Shown here one piece after another: positions 24,280 to 37,700 of a stretch of DNA of 64,000 bases. A program made the position numbers and the translations under genes. How positions within the stretch are numbered: position 1 is the stretch's first letter; the number at the start of each line of letters is the position of its first letter. Source of the DNA: Medicago truncatula (lineage: Eukaryota > Streptophyta > Magnoliopsida > Fabales > Fabaceae). Location: contig NC_053044.1 of NCBI RefSeq assembly GCF_003473485.1, positions 53,360,091 through 53,424,090 of the forward strand, given 5' to 3'. The notes beneath the pieces were generated by a model. It saw nothing but the letters and a program-made list of their open reading frames with translations. It ran no database searches and was not told where the DNA came from.

Positions 24280-25440
24280 TGGACTGCAAAAGGTGTTGCT
24301 GATTCAGTTTTAGCTGACAAATCGTCACTGGTAACTTGTCGCTCCTTTCTAATGTATTTTTGGGCTCATGCTATTCTTACGGCAAAAGAAGTTATACTTA
24401 TCGGAGCAATTCTAACCCCAAGCAATAGCTACTGTTTCTCCCAAGTATTTTTTGAAATTCAAATATTTAGTCATCACCCATCAATCACTAGTGATTATCT
24501 CTATTTAGAAACTAATGAAATGATCGCATAAATACTGGATGACAGGGAAAACTTTTTAAGAGAAGGGAATTGTAGAACCTGAAAAATTAATAGCAAAAAT
24601 GTTTTTTTTTTCTCTTTTTCTAAACCCATGTGATATGTCATTTTGATGAGGTATCAAAAGTAGACGGTTTATTTTTTCCAACATTTACTATTGATCGAAT
24701 GACTTTGGTACCTCAGTAAAATTTCACCTCCAATTCTCAATTACTACTAGGATAATATGGAAAGATGAAATTTTCAATGCTTGCAGTCATTTTCTGGTAG
24801 TAATTGAGCAGTAGACTAGACTGCATTTCTATTTTTATTTATTTATTTACACTTGGAGTCTTTTGCTACGATTAATGTGAGATTTTGATTCTTCAATATT
24901 ATTTTTTCATTTTTTTAAATTTTGACTCATTTCATTTCAATAACTTTTTTCATCAATATATTGTTATCTAAAATCTCCAAGTTTTTATTTTCTACTGAAA
25001 TTTTACAAATTGTAAACATCAGACTATTTCAAATCATCTTCAGATCAAAATATCATTCAAATGATCACACTTCATTTGAAATTAACGAATTTATTATTTA
25101 TTTATTTTTCTATTCTTTTTTCTGAAACATTAACATTCTAATATTTTTTATGCAGATGGGGCCTTTATTTGAAAAGACAGTGAGTGAGTTTCCGCCTTGT
25201 TGGTCCAAGAGAAAACTATGTTCCTCACAAAGATCCCTGGAATTTTTTGGTGAAAACTCAAATTTTGTTCTTAATGTATTCACGTAGTAAGTAACCTTTG
25301 TGGAGTGAAATTTATGTAACCACATTATGTTTTCCGAAGAGTAAAATTTGAAATGGCATCCCTTATTCACTGAGTTATTTCAGTAATTTCCAGATCCCCA
25401 CTCAAATGATTATCTCTAACTTGTCTCTGTAGATAAAATC
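24280..25440 (+). pseudogene. Partial duplicate of the PsbP-domain (PPD5-like) gene
   Basis: 24280-24330 copies the end of exon 5 (KDVVDSVLADKSSL region) including the GT donor, and the following intron sequence is also recognisably shared. 25156 onward copies the last exon (MGPLxEKTVS), but a one-base change of frame alters the rest to FPPCWSKRK. The shared 3' flank follows ('GTAGTAAGTAACCTTTGTGG'). Exons 6-9 and part of their introns are missing. Retained introns mean a DNA-level duplication. It cannot encode a PsbP domain. Confidence 0.85.
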
Positions 25441-25499
25441 CCTCTTTTTACATAGTCATAGTTGCTCTAATCATGTCACCAATAAATACCTAAAAGCTT

Positions 25500-25526
25500 G
25501 AACTTGAACTTGAACTTGAACTTGAA
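25500..25526. repeat. Hexanucleotide (TTGAAC)n repeat
   Basis: About five tandem TTGAAC units lie in the duplicated PPD5 3' flank. They are absent from the parental flank near 19580, which has only a single similar motif. Confidence 0.8.
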
Positions 25527-25782
25527 CTGAAGGTATACAAATGAGAAATTTATACTTGTAGTCGATCTATCATTCTGTCTAATATTGCTATACTTTCTTT
25601 CAACTTTCTTTCATCAATATAAAAAAGTAAGAACGCCTTTGAATTCAGCAGCTATCCTATTAACAAGCTCAATCTGAGCAGAAGAAAATAATATGAATCT
25701 ATTTACTTTTTACACACACCTTTTCTTTTAAAGTAAAGGTGCAAGTTTTACATACCTAAACCTAAGGCAACAGCAACAAGCC

Positions 25783-28700
25783 CTATACTGTAGCATAATA
25801 TTCAAAAAATATGCATAGTAATGGAGAGGACTGTAGGCGTAGATGCAAGCGACTTGTGAGTTGATAGCTCAAGGACCATTGTGTTGCCATCTCTGACTCC
25901 TTCATTTGCCTAATGACTCTGGCCTGCAACAAAACAATTGATTTACCAATGAGTAACAGTAACAGTAGATATTATTTACTCAGCCAATTGACCATGTTTA
26001 ATTTCCAATAAGTGGCGTATTGAGTAACCACTTGTGTTCCCTAACAGAACATTTTTATCAGGAATTCCTTTTATTTTGCTTTCCCCTCCATTATTTAACC
26101 ATTATGATCAAAATATAGTTTTCATATCTATTACTTTATTTATGAAGAAATATTACTAATTTACTATTGTTATTGTCCCTGATGATACAATGTTAATTGA
26201 CAAGAGAAGCCGGTTGACATCACCGACACTTCATATTGAATGTTTCCGGTGTCCGATACGTGTTGGTGTCCGACACCAATATGAGGATTAAGAACCTATT
26301 CCTGGGAAGAAGTAATACTTTGAAAGATGGACTAGTTTTATTGTGATACCTGAAGACGTTTCCCAAGCTGAACTTCAACATTTGTTCCAAATGTTAAATT
26401 ATTGGCAAGAAACTCGAAAGTATCCAAAGTAGTACCAGCAGATTTGGAACTAGGAATCTGAGGTGAGTACACTATCCTCCACCTAGCCTTGCCAAGTTCA
26501 CCCTTCCCTTCTATCCGTGGCATTAATTTTTCAAGAGTAGCTGTTGCAAGCTTCCCAAGGGCAAGCTGACCATCGCCTTTTAAAATGGATTCTGCTAATT
26601 GACTCTCTAATTTTCTGACAGCCTGCATAGTGAGAAAATCTGTTAAGACCATGCTGCCTGAAGATTGAATGACATAAGCATTGCCCTTTCTCAGATGAAA
26701 CTATTGACTAACTTCCTAAATTAAAATTAATTAAGAGAAATATTTTGATTCAGCAGCAAATGGAGGTTTTATGCAACCTTAGCACAGTGCATCTGTTAAG
26801 ATGGCCATCCAATGATCAATTGGTAGATGTCTTCACTAAACCTTTGAGAGGTTCTCAAATTAGTTATATATATATTGGTGCATATGATATATTATGATCT
26901 TTGTATTTATTGTATAGGCATATCATATCATGTAATAGGGGTATTATCCTCTATATTTGTTTTTGTATTTATTTCCTTTAGTTGGACACAGACCAAAGTT
27001 TTGACCTCGAAGTTTATCAAGCAAGATAATAGATAGTAGTATCTTTTACCTCATTTGGTGAAAGTGAAGGTGTATCTTGTTCCACACTGCCCTGCCAATT
27101 GCTAGCCCGTCCTTGAATCTTATATTGGCACTGAGATCCAACCAAGGCTATATCTAGCATTGGATCTAGTCCATACTCAGGCTCAAACTTTGCAATATTC
27201 AGATGTTCCTGTTTTAACCTCACCTGCATTTGAAATGGATTTTATCAACATGATCAATGCCAAGCCAACATAGAACTAGCCTAGGAGTTTCTTTTAAAGC
27301 AAAATAGAAAGAAAAAACATCCCTATACAAACACTACTCCCAACTAGGTTGGCATCATTGCCTGTACCATCATCTGTAGCATACCAAATTATTATTCAGA
27401 AAAGTAAATAGAATACAAAGAAAACATGGGGGCATAAACCAAACCCTTCACAAACCTGTGTTGCAAGTAGCTCAACTTCACCGTTGTCGAATACCAATAT
27501 GCCCTTAGGTGTTATACATTTGGGATGGGTGAGACCATTCAACTCGAGCTCTCCACTAACAGTAAATATAAGAATCAGAGGATACACTATCTTCAATTCT
27601 GGCCCAAGCACAAGCTTCAAATCACTAAGGCGGGTTTCTATACTTGGTTTTATCAGCATTTTCTCCATGTCCTTGTCTACATGATTTGCTGCATTCACTG
27701 CCATGTTTTATTTTTCAGAAGAGATATCATAATATGCTTGTAGAGAAATATTTCTGAAAAATATAACCTATTGAACTCAACTAAATGAGCAACAACATAA
27801 GCAAATTTATATGATCAAGTAATCAAATAATTGATCCTGGCACAACAAAAATAGTCGACAGTACTCTTCAGAGTAATTCTAATACTAATGGTTTGTTGCA
27901 GATTTTTATGCATGCAACAATCATTGATTGGACAGAATCCCATAATTTGTTTGCTAACTAACACTGCTTATCTGGGATAAAGTGGTCTTATTATTTCGTT
28001 TGGGATGCTTGGCTAGTTACTATTTTAGAATTTAGAAATATTTTTTTCGGCTATGCAGAGAGATAGGTGCTTTCAAAGATTGGTCATAGCCTGTACTTTC
28101 AAAATCACAAAATATGCTATTCAACTTTATTACATCATTTCCCTTTCAGGTTGATATCAAAGCTCCCTTAAAAGACTCTGCTTGTACATCATAACCTTAG
28201 TCACCTTCATTACAGGCCACCTTGGGCCCCTTCCAACACTTTCATTGTGCTTTATACTACCCTTAGAAGTATACACCACCCTTGACAAAAATTCTCCAAA
28301 TTAGGAATTCCCATCTATTTGTTTTTGAGGTTGAATATGCACCAGTGAAGAAATGGAGAGGCAACTATAATGTTATTGAAAGGTGCGCTAGAGTTTTACA
28401 TTTATAATCAACTTTTATAGTAGAGCATTGCAACAACAACAATCAAGCTTTATCCCACTAAGTGAGGTCGGCTACATGGACCAAACTTTTATAGTAGAGC
28501 ATTCTTATAAGTAACAGGGAGAAGATCCAACACTAAATTGATATGTAAAGTATTACCAGAGCTAGAGGTTTGAGAAGATTTGGTCGTCAAAGAAGCATAT
28601 CTTGAGCTAAAAAAATGGGAAATATATCTTGAAGCGAATGCTTGACTATCACCACCATCAGAAAGTGCAGATTGATTTGAAATAATTGTTTGACTATCAC

Positions 28701-31700
28701 CATTGCCCCCATCGTGTGGCAAATATACTTCTCCATTACTAAGTTTAACGTTTCCAGAAATGATTGGTTGCAATACTGAACCAGTTATTTGCAACTGGGA
28801 GTCAACCTGGCCACTGACAAGTGTGATATTGAATAAGGATAATGTGTAAACAAAAATATAAATAAAAAGAAGAAAAATATTGCCAAAACTCAATAATATT
28901 TTTGATTCAATTATCATATCTACGTACACCAACAACTAAGAAAGCAACCTTAAAATATTTTTCGCATGCACTTCTAGAACATCGCACTTCAATTCAATTT
29001 TGTCATCAAGGGCTGCTTCACTAGTTCTGAGAGGAAGGTTCCCTTTTACAAGCAGTTTTCCTTTTCTGCCTAGCCTACTCTCCAGTGAGGTGATGGATAA
29101 CCTGTTTGATTTCATGTAAACAGTACCACCAAAACCAGTTAGTGGCTTACGGAACACCGGTGAAGATATAGACGCCCTGTGAAACATTGCATAGCCATTA
29201 AGCAATGGTTGATCAACTGTGCCTCTCACCTATTAAATCAATACATGGAACAAGATTTATAGAAGTGAGTAAAATCAAATAATTAGATGAAAAAATTGTA
29301 TCGACGACACCAACCTCAAGCATGACATGGGCATTTCCATGAAGCCAATTAGCATAAGGGGATAAAGCTGTTACTAGCATCATTCCCCCATCTTTTATAT
29401 CGGCGTCCACTCTAACTTCTCCAACATCTAGAATTTGTGAATATAAACCTTCAAGGCTGTCTGCTAACCGAGTATTCCAAAATTCTTCATTTCTGTCTCG
29501 AAAAATGTGCTCGTTGCTTGCATCAACAGTGGTCCCTCTATTTTTATCCCTCACCCAATCAGGAACCAATGAAGCCTCACTCTTATCTAATTCTTCATCT
29601 TGTTGTAACATGCTACTTTGAACAAAAGTAACAGGAATGCTTCCCTGAATTAATACATGACCATTTTGGATTATAGGCTCAAATTTTGCATTGAATAGAA
29701 AACGGCCGGTTGTTGTTAGGGAAGCAACAACTTCTGCTAGCTCAAGATCAATTCCACCAATGGAACCATCGAGGAGCCTTATCTGCACATCACATTGTGG
29801 TTTTGTTAAGCTTCCTCTAAGATCTCCTTCCATGTGCAAGATACCCTTAATAGGTGCCAACGACGGCTCCAAAGAATGAACAACACCCGTTGCTGTAGAT
29901 TCAACAAGCTGAGCAACAGTTGGGACCAGACTAACCGGAAAGTTTAAGACGGCAAAATGAAGGTTGGTTTTAGGTCCTAACAAAGTTCCATCAGCATGAA
30001 CAGTTGCATTATCATTCTGGATAAAAAAATTCTCCAGGTGCATACCATTATCATTAGTGTAAGCACCAACTGCCAGGATACGTTGAGTTTTGTTGTCTTC
30101 CCACTCCCAATCCTCCCCATGAAGGTCAAATTTTGCCTAAAATGACATCAAAAAATAAAGTCAATCTTCTTCATTAAGTTGACAATTTATGCTAACTCCA
30201 AGTAAAAGTAATACAAAACAGTAAGTTTTTACCAGGGTGTCTCCATTCCCTCCACCACTTGCATCAAGAGAGCCATGCCAGCGACCTTTGATATCAAATA
30301 AGTCAGGCAGATTTAAATCTTCCAGAACAGCACCATGCGATGGAATATGATGCCCCCTTATTAACTGCAATTGAACACCATTACAGACAAAGAAACTTCA
30401 ACGTTTGCAATGGATATCATTAGGATCATCAATATTACACATAAAAAATTAACGTGGCATAAACACTTATGGTTGTTAGCACAAATTAGATGAAACAAGT
30501 ATTGTGGCTATTGAAAGGAAAATAAAGTTATAGTGATCCCTTGATATTACCTCGAGCAGTTGTTGAGAGCTTTTTGAATATAACCCCACCGACTGTAAAC
30601 TTTGAATAAAAAAATCCTACGAACATGTAACATGGTGATATGCATAATTAATCAGCTTCATTTGCTTCAATAAATAAGAATACAGGATGAGCAACAAATT
30701 TTTAGGTGAAAGGATAACTCACAAGTGTTAAAGCATTTTTTAAAAGCAAAATTTAATTACAAACATATTTAAGCCATTAGACATGTATCATAATCAACCG
30801 ATTACACTCCAAAATTTGAATATGATTAGATGAAACCACCGAAGATATAGAGTATAATACCACCTTTGATCTTGATAGAACACTCGGATCCGTGCTTCGA
30901 GAAAGAAGCCTTGCAAGAGGAAGCATCTCGGCAATCTCCGCTCGACATACTTCAAGTTTCATTCTCCACCTGCCCATCGAGGATATAACACTACTAAGAT
31001 GCCCAGACATTAGCCTTTTCAAAATGCCTTCCTCTTTTCCATCATTAAGGTTGCGATCGCTGGATCCAGGCAATACATATTCACCTTGAAGTTCATAATG
31101 ACTGTTGCTTTGTTCAAAGATAATTTTTTCAATAGTGATCTGAACAATAGCACATCAACAGACATTCAGTATAATATACAAAAGCCGATGTCATTACTAT
31201 GGCCAAACATTGATTTCATATAATGGAATGGAAGTCAATGAACTGTTGTGAACTTGTGATTACTATAACAATGTTACGGTTCAGTACAGTAGACGTCAAT
31301 GAAGAGTGAAAACCAGGATAATCAAACAAGCACCCATATTTTTTTTCAAGATTAAAGAGTCATTTCAATGATTCAATTATGAAAAGAATGAGATTCCTGG
31401 ACTTATCACAACCTCGAGTGATAAATAAACCACACTTATATTTGGACACAATTTCGACACCGTATAAAATACACTCAGTTTCAGCGTGTTCAGATTCTGA
31501 AGAGAGAGAAAGAATTCATATAAAATCGGAAACCGTATATAATATGATAGGAATACGGTGTCTGATGTCAAATTCTGAAGTCCTAAAAAACATTTATGAT
31601 AAATAAAATGTAAACAACTACAGAGTTTCTAACATCATATTCAAGTTCGACAATGGTCATGCTAAACATACTTCTATGTTGATACATAGGATAGCAATAG

Positions 31701-34700
31701 GTTGTAACTTAAATTCAGGTTCAAAGGTATATGTGACAGTACTAGTTACTCACAACATCTCCACTCCACTTAGCCGCCATATCTAGGGATTTACCAAGAA
31801 CACCAATGAATTTTGGCTTAAGTACAGATAGGATTCCATGTCCTCTTCTTTTTTGAAGATTAAGCTCGACTTCAGCCTGAAAGAAAATACCAGCCAAAAA
31901 ACAGCATATATTATTCCCCTTACACAACCATTATATAATGCCTCGACCAAGTCATAATTCAGGAAGAACTGAACAGAAAAGCAGAGTTGAAGAGATAAAA
32001 AGCAACAAAGTCGATGTAATGTCAAAATTCGCACACTGCGATGGGGCAAACCTTGTCTAATCTTCCCTAAGGTCAACCTCATTATGATCCAAGTGTGCAT
32101 GGGAGGAGGGTGTAGATAAGGACAACAACGGCAGAAACACAATGGACTCAAATAGGAAATAGGTTAATATGATTGCTTACCCTCTGAATAGTTCCCCTGA
32201 GAGAAGCAAGCTCCAGGTCATCAAGTGGAAAATTGTGTATCTACGAGTACATTCCATGCAAGCAAAAAAATAGACTAATGTTTTTCAGTATTTTTCAATA
32301 TTATCTTTTGGTTAAGTATGAATTGATCAAAAACTATTGCAGCCGAGAAACAAACATGGGACCCAGAATTTGAATAGGGCTACCTCCAAGCTAGCTGAAT
32401 GACTTTGTTGGATACTGACATTGGCCCTCAATTGCCCCTTTTGAAGTGAAACAGACAACAGTTGTCCGCCATTAGTACCATCTTCATCACTGGACTGTAG
32501 TGGCTCATTAAACTCCACTTCAAGACTTTCATCAGGCCTACCAGAGGCATCCAACTGCATTCCAGAAAAAAAAGGAAGTTACGAAACAATTGTATATTTT
32601 TTGAATGGAAAATACTAGTAAATTAGTTGTTAGATTAGTTTTTCTTATTTGTCTAGGGAAGCTTGTAAGTTGTAACCAGGTTTACCATGTCAAACATCCC
32701 AAAATTGCTTTTCTTTCCTTTTCTTTGAGGTTACGTGAATAACAGGTTCATCCTTTGGGAAAATGGATTAATATTGAAAACTTGCAAAATGGGATTCTTG
32801 CAATAAATATTTCTGGTACAAAAAGAAGTTAAACAACTAACCATCTAACTGATTATGGTTAAGTCAATAAGTGATTGCATATTAACCGCTCTTGAACATT
32901 GTGAGTCAATTCAGAAGCTAAATCTCACGAACTAGAATAAAATTTAACAAAGATTTTCTTTTTTCACAATTATTAAATTCAAATTCTTTATTAGACTTCT
33001 TGTCCATGATTGTATTGCAATGAGTTACTGCCTAGCAGTCTGTTAAACAATTTCATAGCATCTCAAAACTGAACATTTTTTTGGGAAGAGAGTTTTATTC
33101 CTCACCTTGATACACTCGGGAGAAACTCTCAACAACCCAGAAAGCTGAGGTGCAAGCATCAGTTGATTCAGTTTGAGACCAGAGATTGAAACTTCACCAA
33201 CGAGACAATCTGCACTTCCTTTCTCCAATATGTGTAGTTGTTGCCCATTCTTGTCAAAATTTTGTTCCATCATAGCGCAACTAGGTTCTATAAGCTTTCC
33301 TTGAAACTTCACTCTTCCGGTTGCTTTCAGAAGCATAGGTCTTGGAAAATCCAATGTATAAGTAGTAATCAAGCGGAAGAATTCAAACTCATGCATATGC
33401 AGATCAAACTCAATCCCATCAACAGTAAATGGAATGGCTTTTGGACAAAACTCTTCTCTTGTAAGAGAAATATCATCAGAATGAGATGTTGGAACTTTCA
33501 TATACAAATCAAATGCAGCTGAAGCAGAATTAACCGTAACGAAATCATGCGAGATTATGACATCTCCTCTAGCATCACTAAAAGACCCTTCTGCCAAAGG
33601 TGCAGTCCAGTGTATATCAAGCATTCTGCATGGAATATAAAATGAGAAAACAATTTTGATAAAACAAATCACATTAGAGACGAGAAAGAATTATTGGTAA
33701 GACAACTTGAAGAGACAGCCATGGTGAGGAAGGAAAGGAATGCAAATGCAGATAATTTAATTGTATAATAAGCAAAAAATGTTGTCGATGCTTTATCAAC
33801 TAAAACTATTTATCAAAACTGAAAAGGGGACTGACTTACGGTCTTGAAAGAGATCCCGAAACTTTTGTCTCTCCATGTAATACCCCTAGTTTGAATGGCA
33901 TCAAACTATGATAATTATGAATGTAATTGAGCAAGATTTTTTCAATGGACAAATTTCCAGAAAAGTTAACATCTACTGCTGAATCATCCTCCTCACCCTG
34001 AGAACAAAATAGTATATATTAAAAGCATGGGTAGAGGGACAGACCCTAGAGAGAAATGTGGGGAAAGCAAACAATTCAGAAAAGATATTCATATTCTGGC
34101 ATTTGGTGTGTAATTATCATTTATTGTGTCATTTAGTGGACCATAAAGCGGATAAGGAATAAATCAGCATCCTCAGCAAACAGATGACCAAAAATGCAAA
34201 TATCTATTGATAAGAAGATATTAAAATACACCTTCCCGTAAAAGAATCATAAAGTCAAAGTGAATATGGTGTTTCAAAAAACTACATGAATATGCTAATG
34301 CTTCCATGAAGTCTCTCCCCTCCCCCCATTCCCAGATAATTGGAAAAGAAAAAAAAAAGGGTTGTAAAGTGAGTATAAACAATGATGATCCAGCATTAAA
34401 TGACTATTTGCTTAAAAAAAACATTAAATGACTATGGTATGCTTCCATGTATTCTAGAAAACAGAAGGAAAAAAAATTAAATATTTTCTTCACAAAAGAA
34501 TGCCATATCATGATTAAGTATTGAAAAAAGGCTTTGTTTACGGGCCATATACCTCCGGGCATATCCATGCAGTTCCAGCCCCTCTAATTTCACCACCATC
34601 CACAAGGATTGCCCTAATTCCATATAAATCGGCAACCTGTGCTATGCAGTGTAAGGGTTAACATAATATAATATCTTGGAGACTGAAAAACATAGAGGAT

Positions 34701-37700
34701 TTAAGATAATGCTTGAATGAGTTGCACTCGGCATACTAAGGATTATATACACATCAAAGAATAGTTTAAAAGGTGATAGCAAATAAGAAGAAAGCATTTC
34801 CAAGAATACCAAGGTTTCAAATTTCAATCCTACTTGAAACTAGTTACTGATCCAACAAAATTTATTACTACTTTCAACTTACACAGTTATCAGCGTTGAA
34901 AGTAAAATTGGCAGATGCATATGAAATTGGTACGCGATCAAATGCTGCTAGCGCACCAGCCTCTTTACTTTTAGCAAGTGCTTCAGATGCTACAGTTGCA
35001 GGAGTGTCAACGAATAAAGAAGATAGCGTCCTAGAAACCATTCCAGTGCCCACAAATATAGGAGAGTCCAGGGGGCCTTGGCAGTTAAAAAGAGCAGTTA
35101 CTGATCCTGCTAGCTGCAATCAATAAACCTTAGTTACTGAAATAGATATGAAAAACACAATGTTTGACATTGGATAAGTAAGTATCACACTCTTTTAGTA
35201 AGGATTCTGTAACGTGTATCAAGAAATGATGGTACTTCAAAAATATGAAAGAAATAATGAAGCAAATTGAAAGAATTCTATGGTAGTTTAGAAGGTAAGT
35301 TTGCATAAAACTCAATATTCCTGTTTTCAAAATTAACAAATACAAGATACAGAAAGAAAAGAAAAGATGGAAACGATCGGGTTACAAAACAATAACATAC
35401 CGGGAATGAGAAAGATTTCATGTTGAAAGTTCGCATCAAGGAATTCACTTCAACACCATGTACCTGGAAATTTGATCAACAAAGTATTGTCAGAAAGGTA
35501 AAAAAACTAATTATCTTCTGTGAAATTCAGAGATGTGGAATATGTGCAATTTGGACTGAACGTTTACAACATTCTCTCATCGAACAGCTATATAAGCAAT
35601 ATCAACTTCGTTTTGCTCATATAGTGGACTGTCTTTACTTTGCATAACGGGACTCGTACAAAGGTCAGCTCTCAACAACATAAAATACTAGGACACAACA
35701 AGGGAGGTGGGTGAGTGCAATATAACCACACTCAATGGAATAGAATCGGATTCAATAAAAATAACATATAATTTTATAGGATATTTTATGATAGAATAAA
35801 AGGAAGTTTTCCATTTCGTTATTTGTCAGTGAACAACATGGTAAGGAGATTAGTTAACATTAAGTTGGCTGCTGGTTCCATCCAACAACTCCAAATTCAG
35901 GGGAGGAGAAAGAGAAAAAAAAAGAGGTGTGTTGTATGAAATGGAATAGATTCTGTTGAGCTCGATTCCACCTTATTTTAAATAATCCAAGTAACAACTA
36001 GTAATATCTTTCCATATCATCCATTCCATCAATATCAAGGTTTTATGACAGTTGGTTCCTTGACGTGGCATTCGTTGTGATTCTCGGTCATAGAGGCTCG
36101 GGGATCGCAACGGATTCAAAGCATCTGTTCACAAGTGCTCAAGAATTCAACCCTTGCTGCCACAAATCTTATATAATTTTAAATAAAACTTTCCTTACAA
36201 ACTAAGGTGGGACCATGATAAGCCCAAAGGCTTTTCAATGAGCGGAACATCAGAGAATAACTTAAACCCAACTTCCCAACATATGTGATTTTTGACAGAA
36301 TTGCATCTGGAAACAAGTCTACTGTGATTTGTGACTCCAATTTACAAAAGAACTTTCCGGTAGTGAAATATTATCTCTACCTTCCAAAAAAGTGATTTTG
36401 GAATTGCTTAACAAGTGCTTCCACAAATAAATAATTATACAATAAGTAAACAAACATAAACATGATTATAAGTACCTGGCACATAATATTTAATTCTCCT
36501 TTCTCAGGGTGAATGCCAAAATCTCCTGATGCTTCTAGAGGGATGCTGCCAAACCAGCCACATGCATTGTGTAAAAATATTCTTTGAACACGAAAACACA
36601 AACTTGCTGATATGTTCTGGAAAAACCAAACTATTTGATCACCTTGAAAGCTATTTAAATCATCTTTGAAAATGCTTATTTACGGCTTAACCTCTTTTGA
36701 CAAAGGAAGGAAAATCAACATAGAATGTTTAACTTCATATGTAGATTTTCTAATATTTCATATGCATTATTTCTTTATGATAGAAAATTACCTAATGAAT
36801 ATAAAGCTCATTAGTCATGTGACACTTTTAATATAAGTATTGTTTGGTGAACAATAAAAATACAGTGCATAAGCAATGGCTCGGTTGCTTTTCTAGAGAA
36901 TTACAAATGAAACATATCAAAAGGGGATTGCACAAAGCATTTTAATACTGAAATATGGAAAACATACAGTGAAACACGATGGAGCATCTAATAACTGGAA
37001 GTTCAATCCCGTCATATCAAGCTGGCCGTGAAGGTTTGGAAAAGTTTCACCCTTAGACATGCACAAGTGAACCTGTAGCACAAGAAAACAATATATCAAA
37101 CAGATGAAGCAATATCAGTTATCAAGAATAACTGGCAAGTAGTGTCATGCTCATGCCATGATAATTATAACACTGTTTGAAGAAAGTTGATGTAACATGA
37201 GATCTACAAGGTTCCACGACCTAAGCCAAAAGCTATGGCAGGTGTTATTTACCAATCATTTTAGAATTCCACAAATAAACTTTCCCACTACTGAAGCTAA
37301 AAACAATCTTACCATGGTTACAAATAGATCATGAAAGTAAAGAACTTAGGTTAGAGAAGCACCTCACCACTTGCCCTCCCTTTAGACCATGTAACTGGAA
37401 TGTCTAGGATCCTTTCAAATAGCTGCATAGCACTCAAGCCAGACATAAACTGTTTAAGCATCCCGTACAGGATATATGGCAAAATAGAAAGTTGAAAAAA
37501 ATTTGGAACTTTAAGTTACTATATACCGGAACATAAAGATTGTCAACTTTCAAATTAGTATGCCATTTCTCCTCAGTAGTGTCAACAAAAATATTTGCGG
37601 ACAACCAACCACCATCTTTGCATGTAACATCTGATCTCCACGGTTTACAATTTCCACTCATCTGTACATTCATATGGCTGTAGTTGTTATGAAACTTCAC

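Noticed and set aside
28489-28556. Apparent extension of TIC236 exon 19 (SGNTLHINLVLDLLPV...)
   Set aside because: It follows a good GT donor and runs to a stop. The exon at 27456-27697 joins in phase and continues the conserved family sequence, so this is intron read-through.
35690-36000. Possible MITE in TIC236 intron around GGAATAGAATCGG and GAAATGGAATAGATTC
   Set aside because: The ends are similar but not convincingly inverted and no target duplication was visible, so no element was called.
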